From positions 127,628,955 to 127,692,954 of the forward strand of contig NC_068937.1 in NCBI RefSeq assembly GCF_016801865.2: a DNA stretch of 64,000 nucleotides, in the 5' to 3' direction. The stretch comes from Culex pipiens pallens (Eukaryota > Arthropoda > Insecta > Diptera > Culicidae). The translations under genes and the position numbers were made by a program. Shown one piece after another: positions 44,506-56,225 of the stretch (position 1 is its first letter; the number at the start of each line of letters is the position of its first letter). The notes beneath the pieces were generated by a model. That model was given only the letters and a program-made list of their open reading frames with translations, was not told where the DNA came from and made no database searches.

Positions 44506-47267
44506 TCGAAAATTTAATTTTTCGCGAAAAAAATTTAAATTTCAAAAGTTTTAAATTTAAAATATTTTTAATCCAACCCAAACATCCTGAATATGGTTAT
44601 CAATGCAGAAAAATTCATTTTAGATTGTTTTCAGTTGAAGATAACTTTTACTTTCATTAAAATTTTGAAGTTTTATAAAAAAAATTTTTTTGCCCCCTCC
44701 TGATTTTTCCGACAAATTTTAAAGAGGGGAAAACAGAAACAAAAACAGCTTTTACAAAAAGATTTTTGGCGTTTTACAAAATTTGTGTCTCGATTTGCCC
44801 TTTTTTCCGTTGACCCAGTGTGCTCAAATTTGGCCCAGATGCTCGTTTGTCCAACTTTCAAAACTGCAGTTTTCTGCAGATTTCTATTTTCTTAAATTAT
44901 TTTTTTTTTTTTTTTGATTAATCTTTTGAGCAATGGTTAATCTACGAAAAAGCATAGATTTGCCTATTTGACTATTTGTGTATTTTAACACAGCGAAGTT
45001 TCTCGAAATCATTTACCAAGTAAATCAAACAGAATAAATTGTTTCAAGGAAACTTTATTCTGACAAGTCACGACAGCACCATCGAGTGCTGCTCAAATAA
45101 ACCTTTCCTATAAATATTTAAAACACACATATCTTGCAGTCAAGAGTAGTGTGACTTGTCATGATGCAGCTGCAGTTACTGCCTTATCCAAATACCTAGT
45201 TAGTTAAATATTTGTAGTTACAAATACTAGCGCTGACTCTAGTTGCGAAGCAGAATCGAGAACGACAATTTTCTTATTAAAAATGTATTTGTAGGTACTT
45301 AAGTGAAGAAAAACAATCACCACATAAATAAGGTAAACCAATGACAAAAGGAATCCATGAAGTGATAAAAAATTCACTTTCACAACTGTAATCTCGTAAT
45401 CGACACCGAACACCTGTTACACCTACATCGGGGTACTGGGTCAAAGCCACACAGATACCGCACAACAGAGCAGCTAGTAAATAGTGTTGATATGAACTTG
45501 TAATCGTGACTGGCAGCATGCCGTGCAATCCACCACTAATTGAAACCGACACACAACAAACTTTATTGACTCAGTTACTAGTTGGGTGGTGGTTGGCGCT
45601 ACTGCGATAGAATTAATGACAAGTGTGTGTTTGGGTGTTGTTGACGTTTACATTTGCTTCGGACGGCGAAAGGGGGTGTGTCTCCGTTGCATTTGAATTG
45701 CTTTGAATAAGTTCATTTAGACTAAAAAATCTAAAAAATGCTACAAAATCATTCAAATTTGAACAAAATTTTAAAATCGATGGAATATTAAATGATTTCA
45801 CTGAAAGTCGCTTCAATGTGATGAAAATTTCATCACTCCAACAAGTTGCAATAATCATACTCGTTTTTTAGTAATCATTCGTCTGAATATTTCATGATTA
45901 GCAAGAGTCGCTAACGATTCGAGAATCGTCCAGAACTTGGCAGTGACTCACCCTAAAACTCTGGAATTATTCATGCTATGTTCACCATTACAAGAACAAT
46001 TTTAAACAAAATTACGACAATGTCGCTTGCCTACATGTCTATACTCATTCAACATGACTTGCGAGTTCTCTTTTTCTCAACAACGCCGTTTAGAAAGCCG
46101 GTTCCATGAATCAATCAAAGCAAGCCGGCGTCGTCATCAAAGTGTGCGCTGGTATTTGTTGGCACACTGACCACTAAAGACCACCACCACCGTGCAGTGT
46201 GGTTAGGACCAATTACACGGACTACTAATCAGCAGACAGCCTACTGTGATACCGGCCCAAAACCTTGACATGTCATCACACCGAAGGCATCACGGCAGGT
46301 CGGTGGCTGACCGATTTTCAACACTTGACTGCACTTCTGCAGCATAATGATAAAATGAAATGAAATGAATTTCAAAAAATAAACCAACAAGATAAAGTTG
46401 TTTGAAATGTTTGCACAAACAAAAAGTGTTGTGTTTAACGATGATAATAAAACGCACCAACACACACTCTCGCAAGCTGCTTACCAACGGTATGGTTTTA
46501 GTTTTTTTTTTCAACCGGCTTTTTCGACTTGTTTGCCGGCACGGAGATAGTGTGATGTTTTATTTTTAATACACTCATTTGGGCGTGTGTATGAGTGCGC
46601 GAAAAAAAAGCAAACCCGCAGTTGGAAGCGATTTGGACGCTTGCTGCTCGAAAATGAGACAAAAAAAATTGTTAAATCAAGACTGAGATCATCGTGCCAC
46701 AGGGTTGAAGCACAGTTGTTTTTCTCTTTTTTTTTCTATCGGTAAAAATTGTTTTTTTTTTAATCTTTTAAATCTCTTGAAAATTATCCAATAACTCTCA
46801 GCAATTTAGATATTTGTTGGTCTTATTTTATGAAAACATTAGTTTTGTAGTTCCAAAACATGCCGTTTGCCGTTAGGATTTCTACATCCTACTTCAAAAT
46901 AGGGCTTTTTCCTCATTGCTTTTTTTTAAATTCTGGAAAAATGAATTTTCCTCGTGTGTATCATAACTTATTGTGTGGATTTGTTACAAATATCATCTAG
47001 AATGAATTCGCCACAGAAAAATTACTATTACATCAAATCTTTGAAAAAATAATCCAATTGTAATGTACAAAAAGGTGATAATTTTCTAAATTGTGTAATG
47101 TTTATTTTTTCTTGTTATATGCGGCTACATCGATAATTTCCAGTTCGACAAATCAAATGTCCTGAGTTACCAATTTTCAATTGAGTCCAAAATAAAGCCT
47201 AAATTAGTGATATTATTGATCACAATGGTAAAGCTTTAGATTAAAAATAGATTAAAAATAACTTCGC
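44506..47267. other. Intergenic spacer between the two GST genes
   Basis: No gene that I can support. 45050-46550 has more balanced composition and may include regulatory DNA. A 91-codon minus frame near 45277-45552 (MSVSISGGLHGMLPVTITSS start) has a hydrophobic stretch but no recognisable homology. Confidence 0.4.
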
Positions 47268-48900
47268 TGGGTGTACCCCATTTGGCATAACGGGTTTTCA
47301 AGAAGGACGTTTGGCATAATGGGTCCAAGACATCAAGGACGTTTGACATAATGGAGATTTGGCATAATAGACGTTTGGCATAACTCGTTAAAAAATCATC
47401 AAGGACGTTTGGCATAACTATTGCTAGCTTTTTTTTGTTTTTATTTTTTATAAAGTATAAAGTTTTTATCTTTTGTAAAGAATAATAATGTAAAGCTTTT
47501 TTCTATTTATTTTCTAACTAAACAGATAATATTACTTAAAAACTGATTTTTTTTTTAAAGAAATCAAGTATCTTTGTCATTTTCTCCCAATAGATGCAAT
47601 TTTTCCCCTTTTTTGAATATTTCTTTGAAAAGCTTTAAAATGAAATTTTTCATAAATTTACTTAAAAATGCATTTAAAAATAGTTTTTATAATATCAAGA
47701 TATTTCTCCTTTGAAATACTTTGCTGCTATTTTTTTATTAAATTTTTCCTTCTTTTATTTTAAATTCAACCTAACAAAGTGATGTAAGTTTTGCCAGTCT
47801 TTAAATATTTTGCAATAAAGATTTTTCACTATTTTCCCTTTTCCCTTCTTTTTTATATTCAACCTAAATAATGTATTTGCATTTTGCTCTTCTTTAAAGG
47901 AATGCAATAAGTTTTTTAAAGCAATTTTCTCTTCTTTTATTTTGAAACTTGAAGAAGGCAAAATCATGATATTTACCCTTCTTTTATTTTGATTTCAACT
48001 TTTAGAAGGGAACATCTCTTAAAAAAATACTTTTTTGAATATTTGAAATTAGAGTTTGTTTATGAAACTTTCCCTTCTTTTATATAAAAAGCAACTTATA
48101 GAAGGAAAAATCTCTTTTAAGATTAACATTTTGCTACTCTTTAAATGTTTGACAATCGCATTATTTTTTATGTTTTTCACCTACATCTATTCCAAAAACC
48201 AATTTAACTAGCTTTTATTTTTAAAAATTGTCCCGTCTTTAAGACTGGTTTTGAATAAATAAAAGAAGGGAACTTGCGTAAACAATTTTATTGCGAAAAA
48301 ATAAACCAACAGCGAAAAAATTGCAGAAGTGATAGAAATGTTTAAAGAGAACATGTATAATAGAATTTCCCTTCTTCAAGTTGAATATAAAAAAGATGGG
48401 AAAATTGCAAAAAAAATTAAATGCAAAATATAAAGAAAAGCAAAATTGTCTCCAATGTCGAAGATTTGAAGGGGTTTTTCTCATCTTTAAGTTGAAATTC
48501 ATATTAAAGAAGGGAAAATTTCATTTAAAAAATATAAATTCCTATTATATTGAAAGAGGAAAAATGTAAAGCTAACAAGAGATATTTCCTTCTTTAAACT
48601 AAATTTTAAATAAAAGTATGAAGACTTCATAAAAATACTTAATTGTGAATTATTCAAAAAGGAAACAATTTACTATTGTGGAAAAAATATAGAGATACCT
48701 AATTTTTCGAAACAAATGATAATCTCTTATAGTAATATAAAAAAGGTAAAAAACAATACATTTACATTTGTAAAATTGAGAAATACTTATAACAAAAAAA
48801 CAAAAAAACAGTAATAATTATGCCAAACGTCCATTATGCCAATCGTCTTTCTTGAAAATCCGTTATGCCAAATGTCCATTATGCCAAATGGGGTACACCC
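47268..48900. mobile_element. GGGTGTACCCCATTTGGCATAA inverted-repeat element, ~1.6 kb
   Basis: GGGTGTACCCCATTTGGCAT at 47269 and ATGCCAAATGGGGTACACCC ending 48900 are exact complements. Near the left end GACGTTTGGCATAA occurs about four times in ~100 bp, and variants recur at the right end. The AT-rich interior shows scattered CCCTTCTTTTATTTT phrases. No transposase frame. Confidence 0.8.
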
Positions 48901-50001
48901 AATCTGTCTGTGGTTGATCCATCAAAAAATGTTGTCTTGTCATTTTTTACCGTTGCACATACAAAATTACACAAGACTTAAGGACCCTATTGGAACCACA
49001 GATTGGAAGAAGACGTCTTTGATTTATTGCCGGAAGAAGAACTCTGGAGTTTTTTTATGAAAAGGTTCAATAAAAACATTTTTTTTTTGCTTTTTGGGTG
49101 TTTGTGAATACTGCTGACTCAAAGCGGATTCGAAAACAGTTTTATTTCGAGGTTTTGAAAATTAGGGGAACATCACCTAATTTCAGCGTGCCTCTAATGT
49201 TGGCAGGTCAGAACTTTGACATTCAATTAAAGCTAATTAAAAGCGTTTTTAACTGAAATCGAATGATAAATAGCTCAATAAGAAGTGAGCAAACAAGTTT
49301 CTATCAAAAGTTATGCAAAAATAGTTGTTTAAATAGTGAAAATCAGCAAATAGGATGGAGTTAGGAGCGAGTGCAAACATACGAAAATTTCCCCTAGGCT
49401 TGCAATATGAGATCTATTTTTTCAAGACTGCAACCCTGTCCCCACCCAACTGCTCGAATCCGCAAGAAAGCAAAAAAAAACTTTCAATCCCGTATTGGTG
49501 TATGTCATGATGTTGGTTCCTTCGGACACACGACGCCGGCCGGCCGGCCCCAAACAAATTTTGGAGCAACCGCCGCCGCCCCCCTTGACGTACGAGTCGT
49601 GGTCACTCCACTCACACTACCTTGCACCTTAACAAAAAAATAATGTTTAAAGTGCAATTGTCGTCGTTTGGTACCGCGATGAGGGGAAGGGAAGGGGTTG
49701 GAGGGGTCACCAACGGAGCGTGGCCTCCATCCAACTCAGTTATGTCTGGCTCTGTCTCTTTCTGGCCCCAGCCGGGTCTCCCCGCTCTTGTTCCGTGTAT
49801 ATCTCCGATCGGCAACGTCCGCTTGGCGTCAGTTGAGTCGTACCCTTCGCTGGTTGAAGATCGATTCTTGCCTTGCCCGTGCCTTAAGCTACCTTTTTTT
49901 TGCTCCACACTTGGTTAGTATTTCTGGGCTGTGATTTTTTTCTCCATATTAGTGCCCTAATTTGTGTGATTTTTCATCCGATTTCCCCGCATAGAAAAAA
50001 G
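48901..50001. other. Upstream region of GSTD1
   Basis: GC-richer from ~49410. Likely contains the GSTD1 promoter and 5' UTR. A possible initiator (AACTCAGTTATG) is at ~49734, and a splice acceptor-like TCCCCGCATAG ends 8 bases before the ATG, suggesting a 5'-UTR intron. Confidence 0.35.
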
Positions 50002-50136
50002 ATGGATTTCTACTACCTGCCAGGATCCGCGCCGTGCCGTGCCGTCCAGATGACGGCCGCGGCCGTTGGCGTCGAGCTGAACCTTAAGCTGACCAACCTG
50101 ATGGCCGGCGAGCACATGAAGCCGGAATTCCTCAAG
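50002..50136 (+). CDS. GSTD1: GSTD1 shared first coding exon (N-terminal 45 residues)
   Basis: Encodes the glutathione-binding N-terminus of delta GST 1: MDFYYLPGSAPCRAVQMTAA with the catalytic Ser at residue 9, and ends KPEFLK just before a GTATGT donor (phase 0, 45 codons). The next exon must supply NPQH-IPTL. Four downstream exons start with exactly that sequence and carry separate stops, as in the known alternatively spliced Anopheles GSTD1 gene. The AAAAAAG before the ATG is a good insect start context. Confidence 0.95.
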
Positions 50137-53100
50137 GTATGTCTTAAAACTAGAAGTTGAAAACTCATCTCAGTGTGATTTGTGTCGTGACTCTCAGTGT
50201 GCTGTGCTTTTTAAACGTGTCGTGACGTGTGCCGTGATCCAAGTAATCACTGTTAAATATTCAAGCATTTTCAACATTACCAATCAAGCTGTGTGTGTTA
50301 CGTTTCTGCATGCTGATCTAATCGATCCGCGAGTTGGCCCCGCGACAGACGATCCCGCGGTGGAATTCGCCATTTTTCTTTTCTTTTTTGGGGGTTTTTT
50401 TGTTGGCGTCGGTCGTCAAGATGACCACCCCACGAAACAGTTTTGGAAGGCGGGAGGAGAAGAGGGAAAGTGCTCATTGTCTGTGGCGGTGGGGTTCAAT
50501 TGTGTGTGATACTCTCTTATTATCTTCTCTTTTCGCGTTTGCACAAAAAGGGAAAGATAATGTTGCAAGTCATGGAGAATATTCGGTTAAATCAGAGTTA
50601 GCATTTGATGATGACTAAGTCTTGAAGTTTTGTTGGTGAAGTGTAAAAAGACTGCGTAAAATCAAACTTTTTGTAGTAAAATCGCTATATCTTGCCAATA
50701 GTTCATTTTAGTTTGAGGTCTACATTGGTTATTATGTAAAATTGCCCGGGGAATACGATGGTGATAAAATAAAACAAATAAAAATATAAGGAACTGGTCA
50801 AAACTGAATTTTAATACTTGAAACGTTCAAATATAATATTATTGGGCATTTAAGTGCTAAAATTTTTTATCGAATTCTTGGGACAATTTTCTATAAAATG
50901 CAACCTGTAGAAAGTCTTTTGCTCAAATAGTTGCAAAGTTGCAAAAGAAAAAAAAGTTTTTTAGAAAATCGTCAAAAAAGAGGGCGGTGCCAAAAATAGA
51001 GGGATGGTCCAATCAGCACCAAACTTGGGATTTCTGTTAACTATCAATAGATGAACGTTCCCTCCATGTTTGGTCCAAATCGGTGAAGGTCGAGTCCAAA
51101 AGTGTACTCAGTTGACCTGGAATGACCCAAATGCATCCCAACATTGCCATTTTGGCCGCCATTTTTTATTTAAAATTTTTAAATCAATTTAGCAAAGTTT
51201 TTTGGTAAGCTCGAAAATTAAATAACTAAGGGAATGTTTTTTTTGTGATTCGATCATCCGAAGTCAAATTTTCCCAAGGTATTCGGATAATCGAGTCTGG
51301 ACTGTGCTTTCATTTTTGGCATGGAAAATTGAACGTAAATTTGCTAAATGATTCCCGAGCAGACGGAAATAACTTGAGAATAACATTTATTGTTATTTAA
51401 AAATACTAGGCCTATAACATTATATGTTATTTATAACAAGATTTGTTATTTGTCGTTATGATTTTTGTGTTATTGGATTGTTATTGTAATAACAGACTAA
51501 TAACATTTTTAATTATTCTTCGAACAAATCTTTGTTATTATTTTTTGCTACTTTAACAACTAATCCGATCATCCCAATAACATTTGGAGATATTCTTCCA
51601 TAACTAGAAATGTAATTTCAAAGTTGTTTTGGATTTCAATCAATATCAGACCAATAACAAATTTTGTTATGATAACATAAACTGTTATTATACCCTTATA
51701 CAAAAATGGATTTTTCAAGAAGATTATAACAATGAATTTTGTTATTACCGTCTGTCCGAGTTAGTTCTTCTGTAATTTTCTTTTAATTTGAGTAAATTTA
51801 TAGGAAACTTTCTGATCTCAAAAAAATATGCTCAAGGATGGTCTTGTAATTCATGTATGTGTAATGTCATGAAAAAGTTTCGTTTTGAACAAAAACATAT
51901 TTTATTATCAAAAAAACTCGAAAACGGTGCACGAAATAGATTTTTTTGTTTAATACTTTTCGAATTTTTTTCGAAAAATTGCCAACACTGCCAGTTGTAA
52001 AAAGCTGGCATTTTTTGCGATATAAAATATCTAAAAAACGAGATTTTCAAAAAAAAAGTTTTTGTGCAATCTATTCCTTTGTATGAAAAGTCGAATAAAT
52101 TTAGATGGATTGCAGATATTTTTCCTCAGAAGTCCCACAACTTTGCTGAAGACATCACAAATATCGGAAAATCCTATTAAAGTTTGAAAAATATTGGCAA
52201 CGACCTTATGTGGTCAATCAAAGTTAAGCTTTGTTAAAAAAATTGTAAGTAAGGCAAAACAAAAACTCAATTTGTAAGCTAGAAAACAAAACTGGTAGGT
52301 ATGTGTAATTTTCATTGTAGAAATCAACCATTTAAATTTGTTTGACTTGTTGAAAATCCTTGAATGGTTATTGCAAGTTCACCACCATTTTTAACCGCAT
52401 GCTGCATATTTCAACCTCCAACTTGCAATATTGTGGGGGAGTGCAAATCTGCAGCAAAACAGTATGAAAGAGAGAGAAGACGGAAATTCAACCAACCCAA
52501 ACTTGGGTGGGTGTACGTGCGAGTCTCGAAGAGGGGGGATTTCCATGCAAATCTCCCACTTTTTACCAAGAATCAAAAAAAGAAGAAACAATGTTAAATT
52601 GCGCTCGACAGATTGATTTGGTCACGAGAAAGGGTGGTTGGAATGTTGTTTGGCTGTGTGTGTGTGGGTCTAAGTAGGCGAGTGGCGCGACTTTTTTTAG
52701 TGGGCTTGAGTTTGGCCGGTGTTGAACCGGTTTCAAGCCGGAATGGAGTGGCAGTAGGCTTTGATTTATATTCGTTAGGAGTTATGTTTTGTTTTATGGG
52801 TATGCTTCCGCTTTTTCCGTTAATCTAGATTTGAGTGAAGGGATTTTGTTTTTACGGGGTTTGAACTAGGAAATTAATTTTTTTTATGCCTAATGATGTT
52901 GGTTGATAATGTGTTTAACTCTTGTTTCTTAATGAGTATTCTGACATTTGCAAAACAACTTAATCATTATCAAGAACCAAATTCACTCATTAGGATTCAT
53001 TAAGATTAAATGACTTACACAACAATAAAGCTTATTTTCCTTAGCGCAATGCCACTGTGGGCGAGCACAAAAGGAATAAAGAGGATTTTTAACAAATTTT

Positions 53101-53564
53101 GATGATACGTATTGTGAACTTTGAGAGGAAGTCTCTTCATTGACAACCCGATCCAAAGGGATTATAGTTGATTCCATGCAAAATGTCACTCTATAAAACT
53201 AAATATGGGGTTTTTGGAGCTTGGTTCGAAAATTCTCTTAAAATATCGTATAACGCCTGTTAATCAGTTCATCGTCGAAAATTTTTAATAATTGCATGTC
53301 TAACTGTCTTTTTCCCTTCACTAACATCACAAATTTGATTGTCAAACACATTCCCTGGTCGCAGTAACCTCCAGCAAATCATAGGTTCTCTCGTTCATCC
53401 GGCATCGCCTACTATCGTTCGCTTCTTTCGCACAACCTGCTGCGTTATCTGTCTCACCGTGAATGTTCTATGCCTAGCTTAGTTTTGGTTGCCCTGCAGC
53501 AAATTCCGGCCGGAAAATTAATATCCCTTTCTCCCCGCCCAAAAAAAAATGCCAACTCCACCAG
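50137..53564. other. GSTD1 intron 1
   Basis: Contains a MITE (51354-51760) and otherwise AT-rich or unique sequence. No other coding region supported. Confidence 0.5.
51354..51760. mobile_element. CCCGAGCAGACGG MITE (uninterrupted copy)
   Basis: CCCGAGCAGACGGAAATAAC at the left and the complement ending CCGTCTGTCCGAG at the right; interior of alternating ATAACA/TGTTAT. Homologous to 4039-4703, in inverse orientation and without the SINE. Confidence 0.8.
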
Positions 53565-54053
53565 CTGAACCCTCAGCACTGCATTCCGACCCTGGTGGAC
53601 GGCAGCTTCCCCGTGTGGGAGTCCCGCGCCATCATGATCTACCTGGTGGAGAAGTACGGCAAGGACGAGTCGCTGTACCCGAAGGACCCCCAGAAGCGGG
53701 CCGTCGTGAACCAGCGGCTGTTCTTCGACCAGGGCACGCTGTACCAGCGGTTCGCGGACTACTTCTACCCGCAGATCTTCGCCAAGCAGCCGGCCAACGC
53801 CGACAACGAGAAGAAGATGCTGGACGGGTTGGACTTTTTGAACACGTTCCTTAGCGGTACGAAGTACGTCGCAGGGGATCAGTTGACCATTGCCGATCTG
53901 ACCATTCTGGCGACGGTTTCGACGTACGACGTGGCCAAGGTTGATCTTGCCAAGTACCCGAACGTGGCCAGCTGGTACGCCAGACTGCGCAAGGAGGCTC
54001 CCGGAGCCGCCATCAACGAAGCAGGCTGTGAGGAGTTCAAGAAGTATTTTTAA
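53565..54053 (+). CDS. GSTD1: GSTD1 alternative terminal exon a
   Basis: Acceptor CCACCAG, then LNPQHCIPTLVDGSF; with exon 1 it yields a 207-residue delta GST. ES (WESRAIMIYL) contacts glutathione. The C-terminal helical domain contains AGDQLTIADLTILATVS, the N-capping box motif of GSTs, and ends EFKKYF. AATAAA lies ~12 bases after the stop, so each isoform can have its own 3' end. A 55-bp segment (53766-53820) is identical to exon d. Confidence 0.94.
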   Translation: MNPQHCIPTLVDGSFPVWESRAIMIYLVEKYGKDESLYPKDPQKRAVVNQRLFFDQGTLYQRFADYFYPQIFAKQPANADNEKKMLDGLDFLNTFLSGTKYVAGDQLTIADLTILATVSTYDVAKVDLAKYPNVASWYARLRKEAPGAAINEAGCEEFKKYF

Positions 54054-54187
54054 AAATGTGGTTGAATAAAGTTTTTTCTTGTTAAATTGTAGTAGGCTGT
54101 TTGTGGTATGCTTGCGTCATTCATCCGTCATTCTCGCTGTCATCGCCTACTCGTCCTTTCCCCCATACTAACACCTCCCTTGCGCAG

Positions 54188-54703
54188 ATTAACCCGCAGC
54201 ACTGCATTCCGACCCTGGTTGACGATGGCTTCTCCCTGTGGGAGTCTCGCGCGATCCAGATCTACCTGGTGGAAAAGTACGCCAAAGACGATGCCCTCTA
54301 CCCAAAGGACCCGCAAAAGCGGGCGGTCGTGAACCAGCGACTGTTTTTCGACCAGGGAACCCTCTATCAACGGTTTACCGAGTACCACCATCCGCAGTTG
54401 TTCCACAAGCAACCCGCCAATCCGGAACTGTACCGCAAGATGAACGAGGGGTTGGAGCTGCTGAACTCCTTTCTAACCTCCCAATTCGTGGCCGGGGACG
54501 TCTTGACCATTGCCGATTTGTGTATTTACGCGACCATTTCTAGCTACGATGCCGCAAAGGTAGATTTGACCCCCTTCCCTAACGTGACCCGCTGGCTGTC
54601 AAAACTTCGCAAAGAAGCTCCCGGTGCCACCCTCAACGAAGCAGGCCTTGAAGACTTTAAGGCCTTCCTCGCCAAGTTTGTACAACCTAATAAAGTAAAC
54701 TAA
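54188..54703 (+). CDS. GSTD1: GSTD1 alternative terminal exon b
   Basis: Acceptor TTGCGCAG, then INPQHCIPTLVDDGF; with exon 1 it yields 216 residues. The H-site differs from exon a: YHHPQLFHKQ in place of YFYPQIFAKQ. The loop is shorter at LTSQFVAGDVLTIADL, and the tail is longer (FLAKFVQPNKVN). The only nearby AATAAA (54689-54694) lies within the last codons, so the cleavage site must be very close to the stop. Exon c begins only 82 bases later. Confidence 0.93.
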   Translation: MNPQHCIPTLVDDGFSLWESRAIQIYLVEKYAKDDALYPKDPQKRAVVNQRLFFDQGTLYQRFTEYHHPQLFHKQPANPELYRKMNEGLELLNSFLTSQFVAGDVLTIADLCIYATISSYDAAKVDLTPFPNVTRWLSKLRKEAPGATLNEAGLEDFKAFLAKFVQPNKVN

Positions 54704-54785
54704 CCCCGTCAGAGTTGAAGCATGGTTTGATTTGACCCCCGAAACGGTGGTGGTGGCTTCTCTAACCCGTTCCTCCCCCCCAAAG

Positions 54786-55298
54786 CTGAACCCGCAGCAC
54801 TGCGTGCCGACCCTGGTGGACGGCGACTTCTCCATCTGGGAGTCTCGCGCCATCATGATCTACCTCGTCGACAAGTACGGCAAAGACGACTCGCTGTACC
54901 CGCGTGACCCCCAACGCCGTGCCGTCATCAACCAGCGACTGTTCTTCGACATGGGAACGCTGTACCAGCGGTTCGCCGACTATTACTACCCGCAGATGTT
55001 CGAGGGAGCGGCGGAGAATCCGGACGCGTACACGAAGATCGGCGAGGCGTTGGGCTTCTTGGAGTGCTTTCTGGAAGGTCAAACCTTTGTCGCCGATGGC
55101 GACTCTCTCTCGCTAGCTGATTTAAGCTTGCTGGCATCCATGACAACGTTTGATGTGGCGGGTTATGACATTTCAGAGTTTAAAAATGTTTCAGCTTGGT
55201 ATGAGAGTGTCCAGAAGATTGCTCCGGGAGCGGATGTCAACAAGAGTTGGGCAGAGGCGGCCCGGTCGCTGTTCGATAAGGTTAAAAAACAACAGTAG
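54786..55298 (+). CDS. GSTD1: GSTD1 alternative terminal exon c
   Basis: Acceptor CCCCCCAAAG, then LNPQHCVPTLVDGDF; with exon 1 it yields 215 residues. It is the most divergent of the four. The loop reads LEGQTFVADGDSLSLADL, where the usual GD..T/S-I-AD motif becomes GDSLSLAD with two extra residues. The tail ends RSLFDKVKKQQ. Poly(A) signals AATAAATAAA lie near 55396. Confidence 0.92.
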   Translation: MNPQHCVPTLVDGDFSIWESRAIMIYLVDKYGKDDSLYPRDPQRRAVINQRLFFDMGTLYQRFADYYYPQMFEGAAENPDAYTKIGEALGFLECFLEGQTFVADGDSLSLADLSLLASMTTFDVAGYDISEFKNVSAWYESVQKIAPGADVNKSWAEAARSLFDKVKKQQ

Positions 55299-55486
55299 GC
55301 TGCGCGCGCTATCGCGAGCATTGTTTACACATTCAAGATTGCGCGAGGCCTACTTGGATGTGCCGGCCCCTTATCAGCCGTTGACATGTAATTTGAATAA
55401 ATAAATGAGATTTGAACAAACTGAAGAGTCCACAATCACACTGGGAGTTCCCCACCAACCAAGCTAACCCCCCTGTCCATTCACAG

Positions 55487-55987
55487 CTGAACCCGCAGCA
55501 CACCATCCCCACCCTGGTGGACAACGGCTTCTCCCTGTGGGAGTCCCGTGCCATCCAGATCTACCTGGTGGAGAAGTACGGCAAGGACGACTCGCTCTAC
55601 CCGAAGGACCCCCAGAAGCGCGCCCTCGTCAACCAGCGTCTCTTCTTCGACATGGGTGTGTTCTACCAGCGCTTCGGAGACTACTGGTACCCGCAGATCT
55701 TCGCCAAGCAGCCGGCCAACGCCGACAACGAGAAGAAGATGCAAGAAGCCGTTGCCTTCCTGAACACCTTCCTCGAGGGACACCAGTACGCGGCCGGCGA
55801 TCAGCTGACCATTGCGGATCTGAGCTTGGCGGCGTCCGCTGCCACGTACGAGGTGGCCGGATTTGACTTCTCCAAGTACCCGAACGTGCAGGCCTGGTTG
55901 GAGCGGTGCAAGAAGAACGCCCCGGGTTACGATCTGAACCAGGCTGGCGCTGACGAATTTAAGGCCAAGTTTCTGGGAGGAAAGTGA
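55487..55987 (+). CDS. GSTD1: GSTD1 alternative terminal exon d
   Basis: Acceptor CATTCACAG, then LNPQHTIPTLVDNGF; with exon 1 it yields 211 residues, close to the canonical delta length. Contains WESRAIQIYLVEKYGKDD, the YWYPQIFAKQ H-site segment, AGDQLTIADLSLAAS and a FKAKFLGGK tail. AATAAA at ~56054. It is the last of the four exons and shares a converted-looking 55-bp block with exon a. Confidence 0.94.
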   Translation: MNPQHTIPTLVDNGFSLWESRAIQIYLVEKYGKDDSLYPKDPQKRALVNQRLFFDMGVFYQRFGDYWYPQIFAKQPANADNEKKMQEAVAFLNTFLEGHQYAAGDQLTIADLSLAASAATYEVAGFDFSKYPNVQAWLERCKKNAPGYDLNQAGADEFKAKFLGGK

Positions 55988-56225
55988 GGTGGGTTGAGGG
56001 TGCCTTTTAAGGAAGGTTGGAAGCATTTAGCAGAGCATGTCACATCACACAAAATAAAGGGGTAAGATCTGTCGACAAAGTTGGCTGTGACTTGTGTTTT
56101 CTTTTAAATTGAGAAATAAATCCGACTAGAGTCCGAAGTATTGTATTTATTGTGGATTTAGCTGGTAGCTGGATTTTCTAGCATCATCTCACGGTCATTG
56201 GAAACGGTCGTGGATAGACCTAGAG

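Noticed and set aside
45277..45552. 91-residue minus-strand protein with hydrophobic segment
   Set aside because: No homology, no splice or promoter context, composition like the spacer. Left as a note only.
46228..46270. Short similarity to 16115-16190 (CAGACAGCCTACTG ... CCGGCCCAA)
   Set aside because: Too short and gapped to call a repeat family or a shared regulatory element.
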